This document shows positions 1-7,949 of a DNA stretch of 64,000 bases, one piece after another. The position numbers and the translations under genes are program-made. The stretch is taken from contig CBDCOU010000003.1 in the NCBI GenBank assembly GCA_965219935.1, forward strand, positions 1,178,001-1,242,000, in the 5' to 3' direction. How positions within the stretch are numbered: the first letter of the stretch is position 1; every line of letters starts with the position of its first letter. Source of the DNA: Bin34 sp965219935 (GTDB taxonomy: Bacteria > Chloroflexota > Anaerolineae > Caldilineales > Caldilineaceae). The notes beneath the pieces were generated by a model. It searched no databases and was not told the origin of the DNA. It was given only the letters and a program-made list of their open reading frames with translations.

Positions 1-808
1 GCAAATCATCCGGCGTGTACCCGACAAGCACCATCCGCCCCCCTGGTCGCAGGGCCTCCAGGCCAGCCTGCATCGTGCCCCGGGTGCCGACGATGTCCAG
101 GACGCAATCCACGCCACCGCCCGCTCCGATGGTCTCCAGGGCGGCCGTCCACGACGATGCCGCACCGTCCACCACGGCGGTTGCCCCCATGGTTCGGGCC
201 CAGGCCTGCTTGGCCGTTCCCAGTTCTGCCACGATGGGCCTGGCCCCCGCACGACGGACCAGCTGCACTACATAGGAACCCACACCGCCTGCACCCACGA
301 CCAACACGATCTCTCCGGATTTCAATCCCGCGCGGTCGATCGCGTGGTGGGCGGTCAGGCCGGCGTCGCAGCAGGTGGCGGCATCGACCGAAGAGAGGGC
401 CTCGGGTACCGGCACCACCTGCCGAGCCGAAACCTTCACGTATTCCGCCATGCCGCCATGGGCCTGCAGCACACCCATGACACTGCCCATGTCGAGGCAA
501 AGCTGGGTACGGCCCGCCTGGCACAACGCACAAACGCCACAGGTCTCGAAGTTGTAGACAATCGCCGGCATGCCGGGCCGCAGATCGGTCACGGCCGATC
601 CGACCGAGTCCACCACGCCGGAAATTTCGTGGCCGGGCACGAAGGGCAGCTCGGGTTCGTAGCCGAAACCGTCCATCAGCTTGAGATCGGTGCCGTCAAT
701 GCCGCAGGCCCGTACCGCCAGGACGACTTCATGCGCTTCGGAAACCGGCTCCGGCATTTCGCGCCAGACCAGGGGCTCGCCGAACCGTTCGAGGACCGCC
801 GCCTGCAT
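1..808 (-). CDS. Zinc-dependent alcohol dehydrogenase (MDR family), 3' end outside window
   Basis: Medium-chain NAD(P)-dependent dehydrogenase, oxidising an alcohol or polyol of unknown identity. The visible 269 residues have the GroES-like fold with catalytic-zinc candidates C35, H60 and E61. Four structural-zinc cysteines lie at 90, 93, 96 and 104, and the Rossmann motif GAGGVG at about 172-177. The ATG at 808 has a GGAGG Shine-Dalgarno 6 bases upstream. The C-terminal quarter lies beyond the left edge. It is the third gene of a minus-strand set after a BKACE enzyme and a TIM-barrel isomerase, 32 bases after the latter, so it probably works in the same sugar-acid or polyol pathway. Family assignment is firm; the substrate is not known. 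Confidence 0.9.
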   Translation of the reverse strand, partial: MQAAVLERFGEPLVWREMPEPVSEAHEVVLAVRACGIDGTDLKLMDGFGYEPELPFVPGHEISGVVDSVGSAVTDLRPGMPAIVYNFETCGVCALCQAGRTQLCLDMGSVMGVLQAHGGMAEYVKVSARQVVPVPEALSSVDAATCCDAGLTAHHAIDRAGLKSGEIVLVVGAGGVGSYVVQLVRRAGARPIVAELGTAKQAWARTMGATAVVDGAASSWTAALETIGAGGGVDCVLDIVGTRGTMQAGLEALRPGGRMVLVGYTPDDL

Positions 809-840
809 GCCCTGCCTCCGTTGTCCGTGTGCCGTCGGTC

Positions 841-1695
841 CTACGCGGCCGTTGCTTCCAGATGGGCCAGCAGGAAATCCCGCCCCTCGCGCAGAATGCG
901 CAGGGGATCGGGGGTGTGGCCCCAGGCGAACCCCTCGTATTCCAACGCGATATAACCGGCAAAGCCCGTGTCGCGGACGGCCTGTATCAGGCTGCGGAAA
1001 TCGATTTCCCCTTCGCCCAGGGGCGGGAACTCGAAGTCCTCCAACCGCCCGAGGGCGTCCTTGGCATGAATGTGGCGCACGCGGGGCGCCAGCTCCCGGT
1101 AGGCCGCCGTGACATCGTCGCCGCGCACCAGGTAGTGGGCGGGGTCGAAGAGCACCTGCAAGCTGTCCATGCCGTCCTCGGCAAACAGCCTGCGCATGCC
1201 GTTCAGATCGTGGACGAGGCACCCCGGCAGGCTCGCGCACTCCAGCAGCAGCGTCACTCCCAGCTCCTCGCCGGCGGGCAGGATCACGGCCATGGCATCC
1301 AGCAAGCGCTGCCAGTAGGTGCCTTCGCGGCCGTACATGTTCTTCATGCCGCCGCCGGTGATCACGTATTGGCAGCCCAGGTCCGCAGCCACGCGCATGC
1401 CGCCCAGAACAAACTCAAGGTTGCGGGCCCGCGCCTCGGGATCCCCGTCGATCAGGTTCGTGTGGGCGTTGCACGTGCCGAAGTCCAGGCCCGCCGCCCT
1501 GGCCCCTTGCGCCACGCGGGCCCTTTCCGCGGCGTCCGCGTCGACGTACATGTGCGGCTTGGGAACGGGCAGGAAGGGCGGCTCCAGCTCCAGCGACACG
1601 TCGATCGCCTGGAAACCGTGGTCCGCCAGGATGCCCATGCACTCCACCACGTCGATGTGGGCAAAGAGTGCCGAGTTACAGCTGAGTCCCTTCAT
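841..1695 (-). CDS. Sugar phosphate isomerase/epimerase-like TIM barrel protein
   Basis: 284-residue xylose-isomerase-like TIM barrel (AP endonuclease 2 fold). Metal-ligand candidates are at the expected barrel ends: the Glu of LLLECA, the Asp-Pro-Ala-His of FDPAHY, the His of HIHAKD and the Glu of IALEYEG. This pattern is shared by tagatose/psicose 3-epimerases, hydroxypyruvate isomerases and inosose enzymes, so the reaction cannot be narrowed further. It starts 33 bases after the BKACE gene and is followed by an alcohol dehydrogenase. This suggests an isomerisation step between two oxidation or cleavage steps. No clear Shine-Dalgarno precedes the ATG. Confidence 0.85.
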   Translation of the reverse strand: MKGLSCNSALFAHIDVVECMGILADHGFQAIDVSLELEPPFLPVPKPHMYVDADAAERARVAQGARAAGLDFGTCNAHTNLIDGDPEARARNLEFVLGGMRVAADLGCQYVITGGGMKNMYGREGTYWQRLLDAMAVILPAGEELGVTLLLECASLPGCLVHDLNGMRRLFAEDGMDSLQVLFDPAHYLVRGDDVTAAYRELAPRVRHIHAKDALGRLEDFEFPPLGEGEIDFRSLIQAVRDTGFAGYIALEYEGFAWGHTPDPLRILREGRDFLLAHLEATAA

Positions 1696-1728
1696 GATGT
1701 CAGTGATGCGGATCGTGCCGACAGCACG

Positions 1729-2646
1729 TCAGCGCTCGAGTCCGATCATGGCCCGGGCTTCTTCGGGCGTCGCGATCTCGCGTCCAATCTCGCGCGCCAA
1801 GCGCACCGCCTTGTCGATCAGTTCGGCGTTGGTGCGGGCATACACCCCTTCGCTCAGGTAGGGGCAGTCCTCCATGCCGATGCGAATATGGCCGCCCAAA
1901 CTGATGGCGTGGGCAATCAGTTGCCAGTAGTCCGGCGGCTGCATGCAACTGATGTTCCAGTTCACGTTCTCCGGCAGGTGATCCACCATGTACTGGAGGC
2001 CTCGCGCCGTAGGCGGGGTCCAACCCTGGCCGGCCCAACCGAAGAACAGCGTGGCCCACAGTGGATCCGGCATCAGCCCGGGCTCCAGTTCGCGTACCCC
2101 ATCGTCCGTCCAGAACGAACCCTCGCGCATCTTGCGGATGGCCCAGAAGGCACCGGTGCTGAAACACTCGATCTCCAGCTTCACCCCATACTCGATTGCA
2201 AGTCGCGCGTACTCTCGAAGCTCGCTGATCGGATGAACCGCATAGATGGTGGTGGGCGGATAGTCGGGGTTGGGCTGGAAGTACTCGTCGTGGGAATTGA
2301 AGTTGATCGAACTCATGTCGGGCCGGATCTCCGTCCACAGACGCAGCTTTTCCTCCAGCCGCATGCTCGCCAGGCCCAACTGGATTATCGGGTCGCCGTG
2401 CTCCCGGATACGGCCCACGATGTCGTGCCACCCTTCAAAAACCGCGATTTGCAGTTTGCGGCCGTCCGGCTGGATCACGGGATCCGAACGATACTGTCCA
2501 TGCGTGTGCATGATTGCCGCACCCGCGTCCATGGCCCGGATGTACTCTTCGGCTACTCCCTTGGTGTCGTCACAGTGCGTATTGTTCGGGTTCTCGGGGT
2601 AGGAGAACATACCGTCGGTGGTGACGGTGATAATCAGCTTGTCCAT
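1729..2646 (-). CDS. 3-keto-5-aminohexanoate cleavage enzyme family protein (BKACE, DUF849)
   Basis: 305-residue member of the beta-keto acid cleavage enzyme family, Zn-dependent TIM barrels that condense a beta-keto acid with acetyl-CoA and release acetoacetate plus a new acyl-CoA. The zinc-binding HTH pair is at H47/H49 (AIMHTHGQ), and the conserved C-terminal signature appears as GGHIRIGMED near residue 255. An AAGGGA ribosome site precedes the ATG. It heads the three-gene set with the isomerase and alcohol dehydrogenase. No lysine-fermentation partners (kamA, kal, kdd) are visible, so the classical Kce role is unlikely and the beta-keto acid used is unknown. Confidence 0.88.
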   Translation of the reverse strand: MDKLIITVTTDGMFSYPENPNNTHCDDTKGVAEEYIRAMDAGAAIMHTHGQYRSDPVIQPDGRKLQIAVFEGWHDIVGRIREHGDPIIQLGLASMRLEEKLRLWTEIRPDMSSINFNSHDEYFQPNPDYPPTTIYAVHPISELREYARLAIEYGVKLEIECFSTGAFWAIRKMREGSFWTDDGVRELEPGLMPDPLWATLFFGWAGQGWTPPTARGLQYMVDHLPENVNWNISCMQPPDYWQLIAHAISLGGHIRIGMEDCPYLSEGVYARTNAELIDKAVRLAREIGREIATPEEARAMIGLER

Positions 2647-3013
2647 CGGGTGGTCCCTTCCGAAACCGGTTGCGCGAACACGGGCCTATTATCCACCAGG
2701 CGCGGATCCCGGTTCCGAAATCGGAGCGTCGGATCACTGTTGCCTTCGCGTTGATTGGGTCGGAACCCGCCACCGACATTCCCACTGGACACAGGCCTGT
2801 GCCTTGGGCTTGTGGACAGGAGTGGCGAAAGAGTGCGCAGCCCGAGGCGGATAACGACCAATACGGCGTAGTACGGAGCGCGCGCCGCGGCTTTTCCGTC
2901 GCGTCCGGCCATGCAACCTGCCCGAGAGCGCGGCGGTGGTCGGTCCCCGCTGGGCGTTGGAAAGCGCCTTCAACCACCGTGCCGTCGTCCGGACTTGAGT
3001 TCCCGCGGTCGGT
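2647..3013. other. Intergenic region, LRR gene to BKACE gene
   Basis: About 367 bases between two minus-strand genes. No open frame here has protein-like composition or a ribosome site. No strong hairpin or sigma-70-like promoter was recognised. It presumably holds the end of the LRR transcript and the BKACE promoter. Confidence 0.4.
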
Positions 3014-5242
3014 TCAGCTGTCGCAGAACAGGACGTCCGCCTGCGCCTCCCGAGGATGGTAGGACTGCCAGACGGCGGGCAGGCATTCGGTGAATGCATT
3101 TCGGCCGAGGTCGAGCACGCGCAGGCTGTCCATGTCGAGCCAGGACTCCGGCACGGTACCGGACAGGCCGTTGCCGTCGAGGCGGATTGCCTCCAGCCGC
3201 TGCAGGCGACTCCATTGGGGAGGCAATCCGCCAATCAGGGCATTGTTGCTGAGCCGGAGCGATTCGAGACGCCCGAGGGTGTGCCACGAGGTTGGCAGGA
3301 GGCCGTGGAGCCGGTTGCGGCCCAGGGACAGGACACGGAGTTGGCCGAGGTCCTTCCAGTTCACAGGCAGGAAGCCGATCAGATCGTTGTCTCCCAGCCA
3401 AAGGACTTCGAGCTGTTCCAACCGGCTCCATGTGCGCGGCAAAGAGCCGGCCAACTGATTGCCGCCCAAGTCAAGGTAGCGCAGGTTGGGCATCGATCCC
3501 CACTCCGGCGGCAGGGAGCCGTGGAGCCGGTTGCGGCCCAGGGACAGGATATGGAGTTGGCCGAGGTCCTTCCAGTTCACAGGCAGGAAGCCGATCAGAT
3601 CGTTGCCTTCCAGCCAAAGGACCTCAAGCTGTTCCAACCGGCTCCATGTGTACGGCAACGGTCCGGACAACCGGTTGTGGCCCAAGTCAAGGTAGCGCAG
3701 GTTCGGCATGGCCCCCCACTCCGGCGGCAACGATCCGGACAGTTGATTCCTGAGAATCAGGATTTCCAGGTTGGGCATGCGACTCCAACCGGCCGGCAGG
3801 GGACCCTCGATGCCCCTGCCGCGTATGTCCAGAACCTTCAGGCGCGGCATGGCGTGCCAAGCCTCCGGCAAGGACCCTCCCAGCGACACGCTGGTGATCA
3901 ACAGTCGCTGCAGATTCGGCATGCCGCTCCACTCCGGAGGCGGGACGCCGGCCACCCCGGTCTGGATGAGGTTCAGGGCCTCCAGGTTTAACAGGGATGC
4001 CCATACAGGCGGCAACTGACCTTGGTACTTGGTGCCCTGCAGGTTCAATGACTTGAGGTTGTGCAACCGGGACCATGCAGGCGGCAAGGGGGCATCAATG
4101 GGGTTGTCGCTCAGATCAAGGACCTGAAGATTCGCGAGCCGGTCGAGATCGCCGGGCAATGCGGTGAGTAGGTTGGCCGAATTCGATCCCTCCCTCCCGA
4201 GATGCGCCTCGCGCAACTCCGACAGGTCGCTGAAGGAGGACGGCAAGCGCCCCCTCAGTCCAACGCCGCTGAGATTGAGATGCGTGACTCGGCCATCCGC
4301 ATTCGTGCCCACACCCCGCCAGTCTTCCAGCGGCACATCGAGACGGCCCCAATCCAGCAAAACGTTGTCGAGATCCGCGGTGTCGAGCATATCCTCCAGC
4401 ACGCGGCGGTCCTGTGAAATCCGGGTCTCCCACGCAATCTCGAATGCGTAGCCAAGGTAGCCCACGCCGTCCAGCGCCGGAGCGTCGACATAGGTGACAT
4501 CCCCGGCCGGCGAAATCCGTACCCGAAACACATGCTCCGTCCGCGCCTCGGTGTCCGAGCCGTCCGCGTGGACCGCTGTGCCGACCACCACCCGGGTAAC
4601 GGTCACTGCCGGTCGGAAGCCTTCGGGCACCGTGAAGAGCGGCGCCGAATGGACGCGGGCGTAGTGCTGGACGGGGGAACGGCTCGAAGACAGCCGCGCC
4701 GAAACGTAAACGCCCCCCTTGGCCAGCTGGTACGTCCCCTGGTGATGTTCGGCCAGGTTGTCGAACTCTCCCTCCGCGGCCTCCGTGGCCGTGAACCACT
4801 CCATGGTGATTTGTTCCGCGCCTGCCCCGTACCGCATTGGCGGTGAAGGACTTGAGTATGCGAGTGTCCTGCCGCTGTATCCGAACCGACCGTCGGGATG
4901 TACCTCCATGGTGTATCCAACATCGGACAGCCAAGGTTTGCCGCCGTCCGGGTCCGCCACATAACCTTCGACCTTCCTGTGGACCCGGGACATGGGACGG
5001 TAGCCTTTGGGCAGCACAAATCCGTCTTCGGGTGGGAATGGTTGGAGCGTGGCCACAACCTGCGCCCCGGTGCGGTGGAGAACAAAGGACGACTCCTGAC
5101 CGTTGGGCCTGACAAAGACCCCGGAATGGACATGTGTGCCGGATCCGTCTGCTTGGGCAGCCACGGAACTCGCCCCGCCCAATGCCAACACGGTGCAGAT
5201 GCAGACGGCAGCCAAGACGCGGGCAGCGGCGATCGTCTTCAT
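3014..5242 (-). CDS. Secreted leucine-rich-repeat protein with plant-type repeats
   Basis: 742 residues from the ATG at 5242, chosen because it has a GGAGG site 10 bases upstream and opens a good signal peptide (about residues 1-29, ending VAAQA). Residues 30 to about 300 form an unrecognised beta-rich domain rich in Tyr, Val and Gly. Next comes DWRGVGTNADGRVTHLNL, resembling the N-terminal cap of plant receptor-kinase LRRs. I count 17 repeats of about 24 residues in the plant-specific form LxxLxLxxNxLxGxLP, most with a Trp after the LP. No transmembrane helix or sorting motif follows; the protein ends with a lone Cys (FCDS). Likely an extracellular binding or adhesion protein; ligand unknown. 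Confidence 0.85.
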   Translation of the reverse strand: MKTIAAARVLAAVCICTVLALGGASSVAAQADGSGTHVHSGVFVRPNGQESSFVLHRTGAQVVATLQPFPPEDGFVLPKGYRPMSRVHRKVEGYVADPDGGKPWLSDVGYTMEVHPDGRFGYSGRTLAYSSPSPPMRYGAGAEQITMEWFTATEAAEGEFDNLAEHHQGTYQLAKGGVYVSARLSSSRSPVQHYARVHSAPLFTVPEGFRPAVTVTRVVVGTAVHADGSDTEARTEHVFRVRISPAGDVTYVDAPALDGVGYLGYAFEIAWETRISQDRRVLEDMLDTADLDNVLLDWGRLDVPLEDWRGVGTNADGRVTHLNLSGVGLRGRLPSSFSDLSELREAHLGREGSNSANLLTALPGDLDRLANLQVLDLSDNPIDAPLPPAWSRLHNLKSLNLQGTKYQGQLPPVWASLLNLEALNLIQTGVAGVPPPEWSGMPNLQRLLITSVSLGGSLPEAWHAMPRLKVLDIRGRGIEGPLPAGWSRMPNLEILILRNQLSGSLPPEWGAMPNLRYLDLGHNRLSGPLPYTWSRLEQLEVLWLEGNDLIGFLPVNWKDLGQLHILSLGRNRLHGSLPPEWGSMPNLRYLDLGGNQLAGSLPRTWSRLEQLEVLWLGDNDLIGFLPVNWKDLGQLRVLSLGRNRLHGLLPTSWHTLGRLESLRLSNNALIGGLPPQWSRLQRLEAIRLDGNGLSGTVPESWLDMDSLRVLDLGRNAFTECLPAVWQSYHPREAQADVLFCDS
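3302..3733 (-). repeat. 216-bp near-perfect tandem duplication inside the LRR gene
   Basis: Bases 3302-3517 and 3518-3733 are two adjacent copies of a 216-bp unit (3 x 72 bp, i.e. three 24-residue LRRs). The stretch from 3302 (gccgtggagccggttgcgg) is repeated almost unchanged from 3518, and the similarity continues through the unit with few substitutions. They encode repeats 12-14 and 9-11 of the LRR array. The high nucleotide identity suggests a recent expansion. Confidence 0.85.
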
Positions 5243-5357
5243 GGATTGACGGATCCTCCGATCAGGCACCGGGGCAGGGTTGCAAACAGGGTGGCAATGC
5301 ACATTTCCCAGGGCCTTGATGCGCCATGGAATTCCAACTCGCAGGCCCCTCCGCTGG

Positions 5358-6128
5358 TCAAGCCGGCTTGATGGCCTCGTAGACTTGGTCCATGCGGCGG
5401 ATCAGATAGTCCACGTCATTGCCAACCTGGATCCACTGTACACCCCTCTGCGCGTAGTCCAGAGCCAACCCCGGATCGTCGCCCATGCCCGAGCCCACCC
5501 ATTTGCCGGCCCGGCGCGCGACATCGATCACACGTTGAATGGCCGCTTCCACATCCGGGTGCCGGACATCGTCAACATGACCAAGGTCGGCAGCCAGATC
5601 CCATGGCCCCAACGCGATGCCGTCCAGATTGTCAATGGCGGCAATGGCCTCAATCTCGGCCAAGGCCGTGCGCCTTTCAATCTGGATCGAGGCGAACACC
5701 AGGTCGTTGGCCCGTTGGGCAAGTGCAGCGTTGGCATTCCGCCCGTAGGCGGAGGGCACCCTGGGCCCGAAGCCGCGCCGACCCTGCGGAGGGTACTTGG
5801 CAGCATCGGCGACGGCCTGTGCCTCGGCCGCGTCCCGCACCTGCGGCACGATGATCCCTTCGGCTCCCGCGTCGAGTACTCGTTTGATCCAGGCTGTATC
5901 GGCTATCGGCACGCGCACAAGCGATGCCGCTTCGTGCAGGCGGGCGGCGCGGATGTGTCCCGCCAGCGTCTCAATCGACATGGGGCTGTGTTCCAGATCG
6001 ATCCAGAAGAAGTCCACCGAAGGGCCGAGTGCGTCGGTAACCGCGGGGTCGTTCAGCGTTATCGATGCTCCGATTTGCAGCTCGTTATGATCCAGCCGTG
6101 CACGAAACGCAGCTACTCCCTCATACAT
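5358..6128 (-). CDS. HpcH/HpaI-family aldolase
   Basis: 256-residue class II aldolase of the HpcH/HpaI/citrate lyase family, which cleaves 2-keto-3-deoxy sugar acids or 4-hydroxy-2-oxo diacids to pyruvate and an aldehyde. Family residues are present: H47 in DLEHSP, Arg in SLVRVP, Glu in SIQIE, Asp in LGPWDLA, and the PPQGRRGFGP loop. The ATG at 6128 is preferred over upstream starts because GGGAGGAAC lies 5-8 bases before it and the upstream gene stops at 6160. It follows an amidohydrolase by 31 bases, suggesting hydrolysis or lactone opening followed by aldol cleavage. Substrate unknown. Confidence 0.9.
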   Translation of the reverse strand: MYEGVAAFRARLDHNELQIGASITLNDPAVTDALGPSVDFFWIDLEHSPMSIETLAGHIRAARLHEAASLVRVPIADTAWIKRVLDAGAEGIIVPQVRDAAEAQAVADAAKYPPQGRRGFGPRVPSAYGRNANAALAQRANDLVFASIQIERRTALAEIEAIAAIDNLDGIALGPWDLAADLGHVDDVRHPDVEAAIQRVIDVARRAGKWVGSGMGDDPGLALDYAQRGVQWIQVGNDVDYLIRRMDQVYEAIKPA

Positions 6129-6159
6129 TTTTGTTCCTCCCTGACACAGCGGTTCCCAA

Positions 6160-7080
6160 TTACCGGGGACCGTAGACATCATGAAAGTTCCCTTCCGTGA
6201 ACCGGTGCCAACCTTCCTCATCAAGGTCGGCGGCGCAGTGCCGGGCCAGACGGATCAGATACCTCAGCGAAAGTTGGTGCAGGACCCCCGGCTGATCCGT
6301 ACCCCAGAGGATTTTGCCGGGCCCCAGCAAGCGGAATGCTTCCTGCATGCAGGCGACGGCCGAGGGCTGGGGATACTCTTCGTTCGGAAAGTAGGCCGGC
6401 AGTGCCGCGCAGTCGAACCAGACGTTGGGCAAGGTACCGAGCACCAACTGCCCGTGCCACAGATCCCGGCTGGGCCCCGGCTGGAGACAGGACGCATCGG
6501 GTTGCCCCAGATGGGCGATCAGAATCCGCAGCCCTGGATGCCGCCGTGCGATGCCGTCCACAGCGTCTGTCTGGTAACTGGCCGTACCGGGTTTGCCCAA
6601 GTCGAGTGTCAGTGCCAAATCCCACTCGGCCAGCATTCTCCAGATCCAATCGAGAGCCGGGGCGTCAAGGGCCAAATGCGAGTGGATTCCGGCCAGTCCG
6701 GTGGGGACGGAGCATTCCAGTTTCAACCCCCGGTACCGGTCCGTCTCCACAAGTTCCCGCAAACGGGCGGGAGGATCAGACCAAGGATCAAAGTACAATG
6801 CCCCCCATAACCGGTCAGGAAAGGCAGCCAAGGCGGCGGCCTGATACTCGTTCGTGGTTCCGTAGAACGGCCCCTGCAGCAACATCGCCCGCTCGATCCC
6901 CTGCGCGTCCAGGTTGGCGATCAACATCTCCACCGGGTACTGAGTCTCCACATTCTGCGGTGACAACAACTGCTGTACGCAGTCACCATGTTGAATGCAC
7001 CCGAAAGTCAGGCTTTGGGTGGGTCCACTCCCGGTCCGGCCGGCAACGGTCGGAAAAACGTGGACATGCGCGTCGTGCAC
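6160..7080 (-). CDS. Amidohydrolase family 2 (TIM-barrel metal-dependent hydrolase)
   Basis: 306-residue amidohydrolase-2 protein, the family of lactonases, decarboxylases and sulfomuconolactonase-type enzymes. It opens with the metal motif HDAHVHVF and has the His of IAHLGQPD and the catalytic Asp of GTDQPG. It is first in a two-gene minus-strand set with the HpcH/HpaI aldolase. Compared with LigI-like lactonases the length is normal. A sugar lactone or cyclic ester is a reasonable substrate guess, not shown by the sequence. Confidence 0.85.
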   Translation of the reverse strand: MHDAHVHVFPTVAGRTGSGPTQSLTFGCIQHGDCVQQLLSPQNVETQYPVEMLIANLDAQGIERAMLLQGPFYGTTNEYQAAALAAFPDRLWGALYFDPWSDPPARLRELVETDRYRGLKLECSVPTGLAGIHSHLALDAPALDWIWRMLAEWDLALTLDLGKPGTASYQTDAVDGIARRHPGLRILIAHLGQPDASCLQPGPSRDLWHGQLVLGTLPNVWFDCAALPAYFPNEEYPQPSAVACMQEAFRLLGPGKILWGTDQPGVLHQLSLRYLIRLARHCAADLDEEGWHRFTEGNFHDVYGPR

Positions 7081-7949
7081 AACTATCCCTGTGTTGAAAT
7101 ACTGGCATTATCCACGGCCGGAACTCCCAACTTAGCACGCCGAAGTCCCGGAGCCAAGGGCTGGTCACGCAGGGCAGGATGCATATTGATGGCCTAAACC
7201 TCGCCCATACGTTGTCTGCTGGTGGAGGAAACAGGCTCCTGCTGGCCGGAAGGACGGTGGCGGGAGAGCGGGACCCACAACTTGGCGGCAGCTGCTGTCG
7301 CAAGTGGCGGGACCATGGAATCCAATGTGCATCCACGGCCATGTCCCGGATCTGCCAGACGGCTCCAAGCCTCGGGATGAGCGCTTTGGACAACTGCCCC
7401 CGGGTGCGCGTGGCCGAGATATCTGAATGGAGGCTGCCGGGGCAATTTCCTCCACGCGGTTGGCCACGTGCATGCTGGACACCCCAGAAGATTGGAAGCC
7501 GTCAATCCCTGGCAACATCGGGCATCCACTCCCTCCTTCGGCGACACCATTCCGACGCTGATTGCAACAGTGCTCTGCCCGGTTCCCGGCGTTACCGCAT
7601 TCCCACTCGGGAAGTACCGCTGGCAGGCAAACCGGAAGTGGCCTGCGTCACACTTGGGAACCGCTGTCACGACCATCGGAGGGATGGTTCCGACACTCTG
7701 GCATGATCCGGACTGCCCAACGGAAGTGTTCCCGGAACAGCCCGGACCCGACCCGTTGCCGTGCCGCCAACCTGCTGGAGACACCTTGGCGCACCTGCGT
7801 CGCTCAGCGGTTGCCGGAGCGTCGAACTCGGGCTTTGTGAGGCCTTGGACCTGTAGTGCCGTGCCTGATCCGGTGTCCGGATTCCTCACGGTGTGCCGTC
7901 CTCCCGGTCCCCAACCGGTCTGGGTTGGGGACCGGGTTGCGAGGCTTGG
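7081..7949. other. 869-bp non-coding or unrecognised region
   Basis: Frames of up to 231 codons exist on both strands, but they have no ribosome site, biased composition and no recognisable domain, so I do not call genes. The DNA holds short inverted repeats built on ttccc/gggaa and one long hairpin at 7903-7936. It may be a decayed gene or a long regulatory/spacer region. Confidence 0.4.
7903..7936 (-). terminator. Strong hairpin downstream of the FN3 gene
   Basis: Perfect 14-bp inverted repeat (7903-7916 with 7923-7936) around a 6-base loop, 14 bases after the FN3 stop codon in the direction of transcription. It has no T-tract, so it may act as an mRNA 3'-end stabiliser or a factor-assisted terminator. 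Confidence 0.5.

Noticed and set aside
1729..2646. Lysine-fermentation Kce
   Set aside because: No kamA/kamDE, kdd or kal-like genes are nearby; only the BKACE family level is supported.
829..2754. 641-codon open frame on the plus strand
   Set aside because: It is antisense to the isomerase and BKACE genes, which have clear motifs. High-GC coding DNA often leaves long antisense frames.
3302..3733. CRISPR-like repeats
   Set aside because: The repeats are an in-frame 216-bp duplication of LRR codons, not short repeats with unique spacers. No CRISPR array or cas gene was seen anywhere.
7194..7889. 231-codon minus-strand open frame in the gap
   Set aside because: No ribosome site, no domain, odd composition, and an equally long frame exists on the other strand.
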